Positions 52,747 through 64,000 of a stretch of DNA of 64,000 bases are shown piece by piece; within the stretch, counting starts at the first letter, position 1, and each line of letters opens with the position of its first letter. The position numbers and the translations under genes are program-made. The stretch is taken from contig JAZGTN010000037.1 of NCBI GenBank assembly GCA_037783415.1, positions 5,442,501 through 5,506,500 of the forward strand, given 5' to 3'. Source of the stretch: Leptasterias polaris. Lineage: Eukaryota > Echinodermata > Asteroidea > Forcipulatida > Asteriidae. Under the pieces are notes generated by a model. It did no database searches and was not told the origin of the DNA. It saw only the letters and a program-made list of their open reading frames with translations.

Positions 52747-54013
52747 TTAACTTTTTCATTGTTTTCTCCCTAGCCTTTCCTAGGGAACCAATCAGCGCGC
52801 GATCGTAGTAATAAATTTGCATAATTACTTATGTGACCCAGGGTCATGCTTCAGCTGCATAGTGCATGCAGTAATGTCGACATGGCCGCCAGCTGTGAGC
52901 GATTCTCACTAGAATTTAGAAAAGAAACACGCTCGTGAAAAACTAAAAGTCAAACTAATTAAACCAAAGCAGTCATAAGCTATTGATGATGTTCTAGATG
53001 GCAACTACCTGTTCGTCTGCTTACAAACCGGCTTCGGTATAAGCTTAATTTTCCAGTCATTTACCTCTGTATGTCGATGTGATTTAGAAAAACTCTATGC
53101 TTTTATACACATTGCCAAACGAGATAGATTCAGTCGTCGCAGTTTGTGGATTCACACTGATGAACATTATTAAGCTTATAATATAAGGAGAAGGCTGCCA
53201 TGAGTGCCAGAGGCAATTTTTTTTTTTTTACCAGTCCCGAAGCCCTTATCAGCATAAAATGACGTGAATTTCTGCAGTTGTACTCGGTGTACAGGCTTGT
53301 CTGCGGTTTATTCATCACAGGAGAGAGTCATTGGTCACAAAGTGGTGAGTTATGAGAGAAATCCCATTTTGTTTTACTTTGTTCAATTGTGGATAAAACT
53401 GAATTGATTTTTAGTCTTTATAAGCCACATAGTTGTCAGTCGTATTCGTACTCTCCCAGAGTCCCGGCAGAGAGGGGCTAGTTTATCTGTGATAGCTGAG
53501 GTTTTTCTTTTTGAGGTCGAATAAATAATAATAATAAATCATTTTACCTAAGTAGGCAATCCTGACAAAGCAAGTCATATTCCGAATGCACAAGTATGCA
53601 TTATCCATTGATTTGACACTGGCTCAAATTGTGGATTTGTGTCTGATATCTACTTTCTGTGTATTGTTGAAGCACTCGTTTGTAATCAGTTATTTGCAAT
53701 GATGATCATATTATCCTCCATGTTCAAGCGTTGCGTATTGCAATCATTTCAACTAGCAATCGGTAAAACATCATTTACAACCCCCAACCGAAAAAAGTAA
53801 ATAAATAGATCAATAATAAATAAACAAATAAACATAAATAAATAATGTGTACAGTGTTCAAGCTTCATATGCATAATAGAGACCACAAAAGCGCTTGAAG
53901 TGATCCATCCAATACACATTATTGCATAATATTATTAGTTTCCATTTATTCTTCTCTAATAATACACACCAAGATCTGAGCTTATTGTATTTATTTTATT
54001 CTTCTTTTTGCAG

Positions 54014-54612
54014 GGGCCAGTCATCAGGAAAGAAATCAGCTTTCAGAAAATTGTATGCCAAGCTTGGAGAACCAGGAAGTATCATTGCTGCCATGACAGT
54101 GACAGCAAGTCTTGCCACACGATTGGCAATCAGAGATGCCTTGCAAATATCATGAGGAATGCAGTTCTTATTCAACAGGGACCGGCCCGTGACAATATCA
54201 AGCAAAACTCAAAGATGTGGAAGAAATCTTTGGATGGCTTGCAGATGATGTCTACAGAAAAAAGGAAAAGATGGGGCGCATCGTTATATACTGTCAGTCA
54301 AGAAAGACGTGTGCAGAACTGTTCTGTTTTCTGATGCAAGCTTCCATCATCACATCACAAATTGTTCAATATGTATCAATCATACTATTACAGAGAGTGA
54401 TGTTTACGATATGTGCACATACTCTTCGCAACTGTTGCTTTTAGACTGGGGGTTGATGTAAAGGGGCCTACAACTTTGTCATTTTTTGAACACCTGGCAC
54501 CAAGTGAAATTGATGATTATGTACAACTAATTATAAGTGGAAGAGTTCGGCGTGATGAGAAACCGAGTCAATCAATTGTAATAAACTATCTTATAGAAAC
54601 AGAAACACTTTA
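54014..54612 (+). pseudogene. RecQ-like SF2 helicase fragment, frameshifted
   Basis: The C-terminal half of a RecQ-family helicase. Seen: a splice-acceptor-like pyrimidine tract ending in CAG just before 54014, then motif-III-like AAMTVTASLATR, motif IV GRIVIYCQSRKTCAEL (~54277), motif V ILFATVAFRLGVDVKG (~54416) and motif VI in decayed form, LIISGRVRRDEKP, where relatives have QExGRxGRD. At least three frame changes are needed to follow the homology (near 54150, 54200 and 54400), so it is a pseudogene. The retained acceptor suggests a genomic, intron-bearing fragment rather than a processed copy. The Walker A and DExH part is absent. It lies wholly inside the 52604-56313 element. Confidence 0.8.
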
Positions 54613-56168
54613 GGAACAGATGAAAAACTTCCTTGACACCCAACAATGTAGAAGAGCTATGATACATGCAGCATTCCATGTAGCACTAGCACTAGCAGGC
54701 TCACAAGTACAAGAACTTGTGCCACAATAACTGCTGTGATAACTGTGCATTTTAAACTGCTGTTGTGGGGTATTTCTTGTTTTAGCCTGTTCGAACTTAA
54801 TCAATCTTCAGAATCACAATTCTGTGAAAGATTTGTCTTTGGCAATAGCAAACAAATAAAAAAATTAATTAAGAATGTGTTTGGGCCATTTCTAACAGAT
54901 CAGTCTAATCAATTCATTATCCGCATACAGTGTATGTTGCAGCTTACGGTGAATATGCTGAATTATGTGTTGTATTTACAGTTACTGAAGCATTTCAAAG
55001 TTGACCTGTTATTATTCACTTTGGCCCATAGACCAGTAACTTAGTTATAGGTTCACCACAAGTCAGTCAGTCATAATTCAAGTAGGCAGCTATTCAAATC
55101 AACTATTTAAAGAAAAGCATTCTTTTGTCATTCTTCTTCATCTTTAGTGTGACGCACACATATTATTGACTAAAGTCTGCATTTCAGTGCAGCACAAGTA
55201 TTTCAACAAACGTTTTGTTTTTGTGAGCCTTTTTTTATTGAATTTTTTAAATTTATTTAAGCCAACAACATTTTTTCCAATGTGATTTTTGGATCAAACA
55301 TACTTGATGTTAGCAACTCACTGAAATGAGTGCTGCGTTCCTCATTTTCAGAGCATCTCCAATATTTGTCCCTTTGCATTCATATCAAAACAAGTTTAAA
55401 CTAATTATGGTTTATATTAAAAATCACATTTTTGCCTCATAATGGTGCATTCCAGTAGAAAGAGGCATTTATAAATGTTATGATGTTGGAAATATCTTTT
55501 TGTCCGTATTGTTTGGAAATAATTTTAATTGAACTGTATCAGATGTTTTTATAGATGTATAGTCTATAATATAACATAATGACTATAATTATAAATATAT
55601 AATGTGACAGAGAACTCACAAGAGAAATAAACTGACGTTCATGTATTTAAAAATATATAAACTTGTATGGATACATATGTCAGGTCATGTACAGTATGTG
55701 TACTTCAGGCATCGACTGATATGGACTGTTTTATGAATTTGTAAAAAATTACTAGCCCTAAAATTTGACAGCAGTGAATTGTTCCAATTCGAATCCAAAA
55801 ACAGTGCGTTCACAACGAGGTGTTTGTTTGCTAAACACTAGTATAGCACTCAGGTCGTCTGTGATCCGTTTCGTCGCAACAAATCCATAACAAACCGTTA
55901 TAAACAGAAATTAAAAACCGACGACATTCTCTAGAGAAGCAGCAATTTCACATTATTTACTGGGGAAAATAGCTGGACGAGCGAAACCCTGCATAGTTAT
56001 TTCTTTTGAGCAAACCTATTACGTGGGTAGGTCGTCGACCGATGACTGCCTCATGCATGCTATTGCATGGGAGCTGCCATCTTGTTCGCGGATTTGATTG
56101 TTTGAATATTCATTGTGCAACCTTGACAACGGTCTTAATTTACATAAAAAGGCGACGCCCCCAATGCT

Positions 56169-56313
56169 GCCAGCGCTACGAGATTCCCAAGACGTTAGTA
56201 TGAGAGCTAGTCAAGTTGGATAATTCAAGCCACAAGAGGGCGCGCTGTAACGAGTTGTAACGGAGCGCAGTACACTATCCATTATCGATCACTGACGTCT
56301 TGGGCCAAGACTA
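56169..56313 (-). repeat. Right terminal inverted repeat of the 3.7 kb element
   Basis: 145 bp, inverted relative to 52604-52746. The flanking target duplication is 56314-56322. Confidence 0.9.
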
Positions 56314-56648
56314 CACTCAACCCTGCTGAATGAGTGCTGATAGGGCTAAACTGTGTATATAATGTTCCGCCCCAACAATCACACCAACTATAGTTGTGAC
56401 TGGTCCCAACTTGAGTGTTCAACTTGGGGCGTCCCAACTATAGTTGGGACAGTGGTATTTGTACAGGGTACCTGCAGCGAAGCAATCAGGGGAGCTCTCT
56501 GCATTTGCAGGTTGTGTGTGTAATAGCAGAATCCCATATTGTTTTGATTTTTTAAATTATGATTCAACAAATTGTTTTATTTTATTGTATGTGTAATGTA
56601 CAAGGTCTTTCTTGTTATTAAAAAAGGAGACCTTTTCATGGTATGTAC

Positions 56649-57768
56649 TGTGACGGAACAGGGGATAGACTTGGGGAAGTTTACTGCACCTGAAGACGCA
56701 GTGCGCATTGTGCTTTGCGGGGGTGCTAGCGGGTTCTTATAAGCGAGCAGCGCTGGGTTTCCCGCCGCTTTGTCTTTTGATGTAGTTTTTTGCTCTATTA
56801 CTTTTAGTGTTCTAGTTCTGTGACCTTGAACTGTGCGTTGGCACTGTGTTGAGACCATGGAGGTAGAGCTACCTCCATGTTGAGACCAAATTGCGTGTTC
56901 CCACTGCTACTGTGTGCGTTATCTTTAGCTGGTGGTTGAGCTGTGTGTGACCCGTTGTGTTTCTACGTTCAGCGGGAGATATATAGCGAGGTGGATTTTT
57001 ACTGTATAAGTAAACTTTATGTTAATGTAAGACTCGGAGTTGTAGAGCGTGAATTAGTGTGTAACCTTTATCGGGGGAAGGCTGAAGCATTGGAAGGTTG
57101 TGTGAGTTGCCGTTGAATACACGTTGGTGTAGAACGGCTGAGGTACGATTCAGTTGCGATCACTGTGCGGGCTACCCGGAGGGTTATATTAGAGTACTTG
57201 TAGCGCTGACGAGTTCTTTAGAGAGGGTTATTGTAATCCGCATGAAGTTTCTATTGTGCAGACTGCCAGTCTGTGAGGGTTATTAGCATAATACAGTGTG
57301 AGGTATACCTGTGTTTGGCAAGGCTTAGCGCTGGGCCGACTGAGGTTGTACTGAGGTTTATGCTGCTATACTTGTTTGTATTACTGAGGTTTATTACATT
57401 TAGGTGAGGTTTATTACCTTTACCTGGTTGTGTAATTACTATTATTGTTGAGTGATTCATTGAACGTTTATGAGAAATAAAACCATTGTTACTGTTATTG
57501 GAGACCTGGTATCCTTGTGAGGTTTATTGAGGTTTCTGGTGATTGCTCAGATATTATCTATTAGGAATATCATCCCCCGTCGGTGGTAAACTTCCACCAA
57601 ACGAACTGCCCCTAGGCATTAGCCGCCGTTCGTTATTGTCCCCCCTTTTGTCTGGGTAGCCGCTCACCCTTGCATAAGGTTAATAAATATTATTGGGGTT
57701 GGATAATCACCCTGGGTTGTGTCTGGTCTTCATCGACCTAGTCGCTGACTCGAGGGTGTCCCGTCACA
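56649..57768 (+). mobile_element. Solo LTR (1,120 bp) of an LTR retrotransposon
   Basis: It begins TGTGACGGAACAGGGG and ends GTGTCCCGTCACA: canonical TG...CA with the inverted tip TGTGACGG/CCGTCACA. A GTAC target duplication flanks it (56645-56648, 57769-57772). An AATAAA polyadenylation signal lies near 57476. No internal gag/pol and no second LTR are present, so it is a recombination product. The orientation follows the polyadenylation signal. The 4 bp duplication fits Ty3/Gypsy or BEL-type elements. Confidence 0.85.
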
Positions 57769-58084
57769 GTACTGTGGAATATGTTATTCCCACCTCCTTT
57801 TTAGGTTTGTTTATGAAAAGGTTGGCCACAAAGGTATTTAAAACAACAAAACCCCCATTCTGAAGCCAAACATGGGCTCACAAAACACACATAGTTGAGG
57901 AGGGGGAGCTTCACGCCCGCCTGAGTCCCCACGATCGATCGTGGTTATCACTTTCGCGGAGGCTACTCCTAGAACTATGAGGTTCGATCCCGCTCTCGTC
58001 TCCACGAACCTCATAAAGTGACATGTACAAAATCCTATTCGAAACAATTTGCCCTTCACGTTTATGCACCTGGAGTTCTCTTTT

Positions 58085-59018
58085 GTACGAAGCTGTCTAT
58101 GGGGCATGGTGAAAAACATCTTCCTTCTTTCTGAAACCCCGTTGGTACGATCGACTTCTATCTCGATAGGCCTTCGTACGACTTCTATCTCGCCCGTACC
58201 ACTTCTATCTCGCCCGTACCATTTCCTTCTCTCGCCCGTACCACTTCCTTCTCGCCCGTACCACTTCCTTCTCGCCCGTACCAGTTCCTTCTTGCCCGTA
58301 CCATTTCTATCTCGCCCTTTCCACTTCTATCTCGCCCGTACCATTTCCTTCTCGCCCGTACCACTTCCTTCTCGCCAGTATCACTTCCTTCTCTCCCGTA
58401 CCATTTCTATCTCGCCCGTACCACGTGCTAGCAGTGTGCCGCAACCCAACAACCGACCGACAAGCCTTGGCATGCTTGGCATGCTTGGCATGCACATGCC
58501 AGGCATGCAAGTACCGGCGTGGCGGGTGAGATAGAAGTGGGACATGTACTAGATAGAAGTGGTGAGGGCAAGATAGAAGTGGGACATGTACTATATAGAA
58601 GTGGTACAGGCGAGATAGAAGTGGTACGGGCGAGATAGAAGTGGTACGGGCGAGATAGAAGTGGTACGGGCGAGATAGAAGTGGTACGGGCGAGATAGAA
58701 GTGGTACGGGCGAGATGGAAGTTGTACGGTCGAGAAGGAAGTGGTACGGGCGAGATAGAAAAGGGACATGTACGAGATAGAAGTGGTACGGGCGAGATAG
58801 AAGTGGTACGGGCGAGATAGATACGGGCGAGTTAAAAGTGGTACGGGCGAGATAGAAGTGGTACGGGCGAGATAGATACGGGCGAGATAGAAGTGGTACG
58901 GGCGAGATAGAAGTTGTACGGGCGAGATAGAAGTCGTACGAAGGCCTACGAGATTAAGAAGTCGGTTTTCAGAAAGAAGGAAGATGTTTTTCACCATGTC
59001 CCTTAGACAGCTTCGTAC
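58085..59018. mobile_element. Fold-back element with arms of tandem 20 bp repeats
   Basis: A 934 bp palindrome. The outer TIR starts GTACGAAGCTGTCT and both ends share a run of about 50 bp (58085-58134, 58967-59018). Inside, a tandem array of a 20 bp unit (ACTTCTATCTCGCCCGTACC with a CCTTCTC variant) spans about 58162-58432. The same unit in reverse orientation spans about 58527-58935. The ~95 bp centre has a 10 bp GGCATGCTT-type repeat. Organisation matches FB elements of flies and TU elements of sea urchins, whose long inverted repeats are arrays of short direct repeats. TTTT flanks both ends but is too short to call a target duplication. Open frames across it are artefacts of the repeat. 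Confidence 0.8.
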
Positions 59019-59185
59019 TTTTGAAACCGGATTTCGCCAAAATTAGGCTCTACGTGTTCTTTGTTCTCACAGTGAGCGCGGCGCGGGTCCAGAAAATCCA
59101 CTCCTTAAAACAAAAATTGCAAAAATGAGAAAAATGTGTGTGAAGATTTTTAACATCTTTAAAGGGTCTATAGGCCTAAACGTTA

Positions 59186-59543
59186 ATAATAATAATAATA
59201 ATAACCAGTTCTTATATAGCGCATTTCACAATAACGTCTCAATGCGCTTTACATTAGTGCCCTGGTCATTAGGCCAATAACATTCCTTTTTAATCTTTCT
59301 CAGCTCCCTGGGGAGTATACAGCCTGTGCTGCAATATATGCGCTACTAGGCTAAATCAATCACAAGAACCATCTCTGCCCTCACAGGTACCCATTTTACC
59401 CCTGGGTGGAGAGAAGCAATTATAGTTAAGTGTCTTGCTCAGGGACACAAGTGTCACGACCGGGACTCGAACCCACACTCTGCTGAACAGAAACACCAGA
59501 GCTTGAGTTCGGTGCTTTTAACCGCTCGGCCACGACACGCCAA
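59186..59543 (-). mobile_element. tRNA-derived SINE, full length
   Basis: Second complete copy, nearly identical to 7095-7467 over the body and head, with (ATT)n/(AAT)n tail at 59186-59205. Confidence 0.85.
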
Positions 59544-59569
59544 ATAATACGACACGTTTGATAATGACT

Positions 59570-59880
59570 CTGAAAATGTATGGCAATAAAAACTAACTTG
59601 GCTAGAAGTACAGCAGCTTTTGAGAGTATAAAGCATTTTGAGAATCATTTCACTTCGAATAATGTGCATGGTTGTTGAAAAAGATATCGGAATTTATGCC
59701 CCAAAATTTGAATCTGAGAAGCGTTTCTGTCAGAAACGTTTCTCAGAATGTATTTCTGTTTAGGTATTATTCTTAACTGCGTGGACCTATTCTCTCCGGT
59801 TTTTAAGCGATACCAAAAAAACACGACCACCTTTTGAAGTGAAAATTTGACAGGTTAGTTTTGTTGTACGACATTAAAGG
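59570..59880 (+). mobile_element. Diverged MITE related to 27095-27440
   Basis: Shares TAAAGCATTTTGAGAATCATT, GCCCCAAAATTTGAATCTGA, GCGTGGAC and CCACCTTTTGAAGTGAA with 27095-27440. Confidence 0.5.
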
Positions 59881-60622
59881 ATTAAAACAATCGAACGGTT
59901 CCAAAAACCAAATGTATACTCTCTCTTTAAAAATAGGTACCGTTCTTTATCATGGCATAGTATTGCATTCTAAGAATATTTATATCTTCGATTACCGAAA
60001 GATCTGACGTTTAACAATAACTTAGTTTAGGCCTACCCATTTTGACTTTGAGTAAAATCTGTAAAGGTTCAGTACCCAAATGAATAATGAGTAAAAATCT
60101 ACGCATTCATCTGGGTGTGTGACGTGCGCGGACACAATCATGCAAACTGTAACTCAAGAAAATATCATGAAAACAAAAACGGAATTACAATTTTTGTCCG
60201 TCAAACTAGAGAAAAGAAGTATTAACAATCGAGTTATATTAAAACTGACAAGAAAAAAGTGATAGGCCTTACCGATTTAACACCTTTGGAGGTACTTGTT
60301 GTATAGAAGGCGTATAATAATGACCCGTTTTAGGAAGGTGGATCATGGATCATGTGGATCGTTGCATGTGGGTCCCTGATGGGGGTGTCACCAAAAATAA
60401 CCCTCTTTTTACCAGCGCAGACAGCGACCGGGTTGGTCGATAGATAAGTTTACTCGTCTACCGTGTTTTGTTTGCTATTTATTAATATGAAAAAAGACGC
60501 TACGAATAAAAAGTGTTGTGGTTTGTTTGTTTTTAATTGTATCAGCTAACAATGGTTAGAAGAAAAATAAATACAGTGCACATTACTCTATTCAAACAAC
60601 GGGTGTAAGAAACACCCCTTTG

Positions 60623-60986
60623 TAGTCTAGTCAATCTGTGCAAAAAAATGGCTTGACCTAGACAAAATTGCAACAGAAATGATTTTTTTTGCAAGTGTCT
60701 CTTGAAACCCTCCCAAACAACATATCAAAAAAGTAGAAAAAAGAAAGTAGGGGAAATATGCCTAATTTGCATAAATTAAAAATGGCCGCTTTTGCCTCTA
60801 TTTTCAGTAATATATGTGCGCACACCCTCTAACGCTAGTAGAAATCTTATTCAAATTAGGCATATTTCCCCTACTTCCTTTTTTCTACTTTTTGATATGT
60901 TGTTTTGGAGGGTTTCAAGAGACACTTGCAAAAAAATCATTTCTGTTGCAATTTTGTCTAGGTCAAACCATAGATTGACTAGACTA
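60623..60986. mobile_element. Long hairpin element, ~155 bp arms
   Basis: TAGTCTAGTCAATCT to GGGGAAATATGCCTAATTTG at the left mirrors CAAATTAGGCATATTTCCCC to AGATTGACTAGACTA at the right, loop about 65 bp. Confidence 0.75.
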
Positions 60987-61071
60987 TTGGTCAAGAATGT
61001 ACGAGTCCAGTTTTGTTATCGTCTGCTACGTTTTGATCGTGTTCTAGCAATGATCTCAGTTGCCGGGACGC

Positions 61072-61223
61072 GTTATTTTTTTCCCCAGGAGAGATGAGGC
61101 CACTTAGCATAAATTTGCGTGTTATAATAATTTTTGTAATAAATTTAAAAAAGAAAGATTTTCGCAGAAAACACGCAAATTTATGCTAAGTGGCCTCATC
61201 TCTCCTGGGAAAAAAAAATTACG
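61072..61223. mobile_element. Fold-back MITE (GGAGAGATGAGGCC), copy 2
   Basis: Same arms as 32943-33095; the loop is inverted relative to that copy, as expected for a hairpin element. Confidence 0.75.
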
Positions 61224-61879
61224 CCGCCGGGACCGGACAACAAAGACCCGGGCGGATGAGTCAATACAAACACAATTATGCCAAATGGAAGAATGAAAAG
61301 GGTGGGTCTGTACTATTATCCTAAGTATGTATTTATTTATGTGTATTTTAAATATATATATTTCGTCCTATGTTCCTGGTGCTCCCCTGTATACGCCGGG
61401 GTCGCCATTGAATCGGATACCATCCGATTCCTAGTTATGTGTGATCGTTTAGCTCTGCACTCGAGCGATGAAAGTCAAATATTAACTATACCTTTATGAC
61501 CCTTATGAGTGCGTACAGGTGCGACTTGTTTTTACCCTAACCGTGTATCTCTGCTCTTGAGAGATTTTAATCAAAGTACTGTGGATCACGGTTCGTGTAG
61601 GTCGTTGCATGTGGGTGCCTGATGGGGGAGTGCCACGAAGACCACCCCCTCTTTTTACGAGCACAGACAGTAACCGGGAAGGTCAAAGTGTACAACTTCG
61701 TATTTTAGATAATACAGTGTTGGGTATTATTTCTATTTTGAAAGGTACCTAAGATCAGCTACGAATTTCCTAATTGTTCTACTCAAACAACTAGATATAT
61801 CCATTTGTCAATATTTCTCAGATTGAGATAACTTGCCATGAGCGCGACATCGCAAAAACGCAAAGCATGATAATTTTTA

Positions 61880-63340
61880 TAAGCAAAGCACAAAAAAAAA
61901 AAAAAACTGCGACAAACGGCGCTAAGAACAAAAGTGGACAGAAATAATAGCTCTATAAAGTACGCACATTAGCACTAAAGCAAATGAGGGAAGGAGTGCG
62001 ATTGGTCAACAAGCATAAAGAAAACAGTTACACAAAATATGAAAGTATAAACAAAAGAAAACAATATCACAGCAAGCATTTAAGAAGCAACATTAATCTG
62101 GCCGGCTATAGTATTAACTAAATCCCCTAAAGACTAGTTTAATGGTTTGTCAAAATGTATGAATTCAAAAAGCGCAATTTAACATAACAAAGAAAACAAA
62201 GAAGCTTGAAATTGAGTGCGGACACTATACAAGCCAATTGATGAGCAGAAAAAGAAATAAGCAAAACATAAGCAATACAATCTGACAAGAATACAAATAA
62301 ATGCAACCAACATAAAAATAAACAAAACGAAAACTTGCGTGAACCAGGTATCAAGGATCAGAGCGATAGGAAGAATACAGCAGTTAGAACGGCAAAATTA
62401 ACTGTTCATGTAAAGTTCAAAGAAAAGAAGATAAATTGTTCAGGTATTTAATAAAGTCTGAAGAACTCGAAGAGCTGGTGGAGAGAAGCAACTGGGGTAA
62501 GCACACTTGAATCCACACACAACAAACACAAAATGTGGATAAGTCCGAAGAAACTGCAGTCAAGGAAGCGTAGAAGCTGGTGTCAGGAGCGGAGAAGGAG
62601 GAAAACAGGATACTGAAGATCAGGATGAGAATCACAGTCAGATGGGAGGATAGATGATGGTCAACTGAAGAAATGTTCAGACAAAACTTGAAGTACTACT
62701 CCTGAGCGTGGAAATAAACGATGGCAGTCCGGGACAAGAGCGAAAACAGGAAATGATGACAAACAATGCAGAGTTATGGAGAAGCAGCAAAATGTTCAAA
62801 GAACAACAGGAGAACTGGCAATGTAGGGGCACAGATAGCAATATCCTGGGCAGGAACGGTGACTTTGAAGAAACACAACACCACGGCAAGAGGCCCGAGG
62901 CCAGGATGATAACGGCTTCGGCTACATGAAGGGGAAAGGAGATCCGATCCGATCCGATGGGCCAATAAAGAAAAGGCGTACTTTATCGGCTATGAGGAAT
63001 GCAGAGTATAGAAATAGTGCCAGAAGTCTACATACAACAGGAAATATGATGGACGAAACAAGAAGAGAGGCGACGTCTGGAAGAAAACTGAAGGATTGGC
63101 TCGTCATGGGGAAAAGTTTGGAGAAAACGGTTCAGTTCGATGGATTATGGCAGGTAGTAACCGCTGCTACCAGTGTAACACACAAAATCTATGTCACATT
63201 TATATAACTGGCCGATAAAGTATACAAATATAAAAACTCGATAGACAATTCTCTTTGGGCTATAGATGCAGGATATTTTATTGATCACTGGCCTGAAGAT
63301 ATACATGTAAAAGAAGAAGATCCAAAAGCGAAATAGAGGG
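61880..63340 (+). other. Purine-skewed stretch without recognisable gene
   Basis: About 1.4 kb in which A and G greatly outnumber C and T on the plus strand, beginning with a poly-A run and including a GATCC/GATCCGATCC repeat near 62940. Small open frames on both strands have no family match I recognise. It could be the RNA strand of an old retroelement or an lncRNA. Confidence 0.35.
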
Positions 63341-63628
63341 GAAAATACTGGATCGGGCCACAGTGCAAGATGAGTGTAAATTATGAATGCAAGAGGGTCA
63401 TTAAAACCTTACAGGAGTTGCTAATAGCAGGTCTAATAATGTACCTCGGGGTTTTGACAAACTTTCCTATTTTGAAAGTCAGAGTTTGTGTATGTGTAAG
63501 AGTGTTTTTTGCCGAGCTTAATGTTTTCGTTTCAAGAAGATGCGAGACTTCTAAAAGTTGTTTGAGTGTTTTTGAATATTCACCCTTTAGCATGGATTTC
63601 TATGAGTGGGTTGCAACCTGAAGTCAGT

Positions 63629-63762
63629 GACCTTATGCATTAACATCATCACGCCGCAATCTTGGAGGTAAACTAATGATGAAACAATGCAAGACACACG
63701 ACTATGTAGGCGCCTCGCGCAGAGGGCGCCCTACTCAAATGACGTCATGTGCATAAGGTCTA
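63629..63762 (-). mobile_element. CRE/YY1-bearing MITE, copy 4, shortened
   Basis: Inverted copy with ends GACCTTATGCAT/GCATAAGGTC. About 45 bp shorter internally; one TGACGTCA retained and the AAGATGGCGGC site decayed. Confidence 0.75.
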
Positions 63763-64000
63763 CTGGCGTCAGTCTGCACCTCGTACAAGTAATACACAAT
63801 GAAATAAATGTATAAACAAATATATAAAGAAATATGTGTAACGCAACTTCAAAAAGTTGTCTTTTATTTTATCTTGGTCGCGCCGACGACCGCGAGAAAG
63901 GACGTTACAAACACCATATGCCACAAACTCCAGGTAGAACATTGTTATCACAGTAGCGGATGAGGAAGGACAATTTTGAATTTTCATTATACCCTTGCAT

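Larger units (their letters stand above)
52604..56313. mobile_element. DNA transposon, 3.7 kb, ~144 bp TIRs, 9 bp TSD, carrying RecQ-like pseudogene
   Basis: The ends are near-perfect inverted repeats: 52604-52746 (143 bp) and 56169-56313 (145 bp), differing by one 2 bp indel and one substitution. They begin TAGTCTTGGCCCAAGACGTC. The nine bases CACTCAACC flank both sides (52595-52603 and 56314-56322), a clean target duplication. Each TIR starts with a small palindrome (GTCTTGG-C-CCAAGAC) and closes with an inverted copy of it (ACGTCTTGGG). Long TIRs plus a 9 bp duplication fit Mutator-like elements best; Zisupton/KDZ-type elements (8 bp) are an alternative. I see no transposase. The interior holds a broken RecQ-like helicase (54014-54612). 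Near-identity of the TIRs suggests recent insertion. Confidence 0.85.
60335..61690 (+). repeat. Direct repeat pair 60335-60440 / 61573-61690
   Basis: Both carry GTTGCATGTGGGT, CCTGATGGGGG, CTCTTTTTAC and GCACAGACAG. The space between holds the hairpin elements at 60623-60986 and 61072-61223. Confidence 0.5.

Noticed and set aside
58049..58997. Repetitive-peptide genes on both strands (161 and 189 codons)
   Set aside because: The frames come from a stop-free 20 bp tandem unit cycling through all frames in the fold-back arms.
62926..63207. Small basic protein frame near the right end
   Set aside because: Lies in a purine-skewed stretch where Lys/Arg/Glu-rich frames arise by composition; no conserved motif or splice support.

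Overview
The window looks like a gene-poor, transposon-rich stretch of a marine deuterostome genome, most likely an echinoderm and plausibly a sea star. Three genes have introns with GT-AG splice sites. Protein sequences are closest to bilaterian families. The interspersed repeats (tRNA-derived SINEs with ATT tails, TTAA-flanked MITEs starting TTAAAGGCACTGGACAC) are of kinds I associate with echinoderms. Nothing bacterial or viral is present. The species assignment is inference.

Left part (0-25 kb) holds three recognisable housekeeping genes. FBH1 (F-box DNA helicase 1) runs leftward; only its first three coding exons are inside the window (411-4209) and the helicase part lies off the left edge. 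ANKRD16 runs rightward head-to-head with it: seven exons, 8248-14586, which I could join in frame into 364 codons. This FBH1/ANKRD16 divergent pair is also adjacent in human, so it appears to be an old linkage. Tafazzin (TAFAZZIN/TAZ), the mitochondrial cardiolipin transacylase, follows on the minus strand: eight exons, 25025 down to 16432, joining in frame into 263 residues.

Middle part (25-51 kb): an intronless class A peptide-type GPCR (29301-30269, minus); a 33-37 kb graveyard of Penelope-like, tyrosine-recombinase and gag-like retroelement remnants with hammerhead-ribozyme-like motifs; two nearly identical intronless genes for a 'pathogen-related' (SnoaL/NTF2-like) protein (39002-39742 and 49774-50550) carried in a direct ~2.45 kb segmental duplication; a 5'-truncated CR1/L2-type LINE; and a decayed copy of a multigene family seen in fish (44.1-44.9 kb).

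Right part (51-64 kb) is almost entirely mobile DNA: a 3.7 kb element with ~144 bp terminal inverted repeats and a perfect 9 bp target duplication that encloses a broken RecQ-like helicase gene; a solo LTR of 1,120 bp with a 4 bp target duplication; a fold-back element whose arms are tandem 20-mers; several long hairpin MITEs; a full SINE; and a purine-skewed 1.4 kb stretch.

The most unusual features are the helicase-carrying long-TIR element, the two fold-back elements with arms of tandem short repeats, the dispersed CRE/YY1-carrying MITE, the SINE with tRNA-like units at both ends, and the partly triplicated tafazzin exon. All boundaries were read by eye; no alignment or database search was run.
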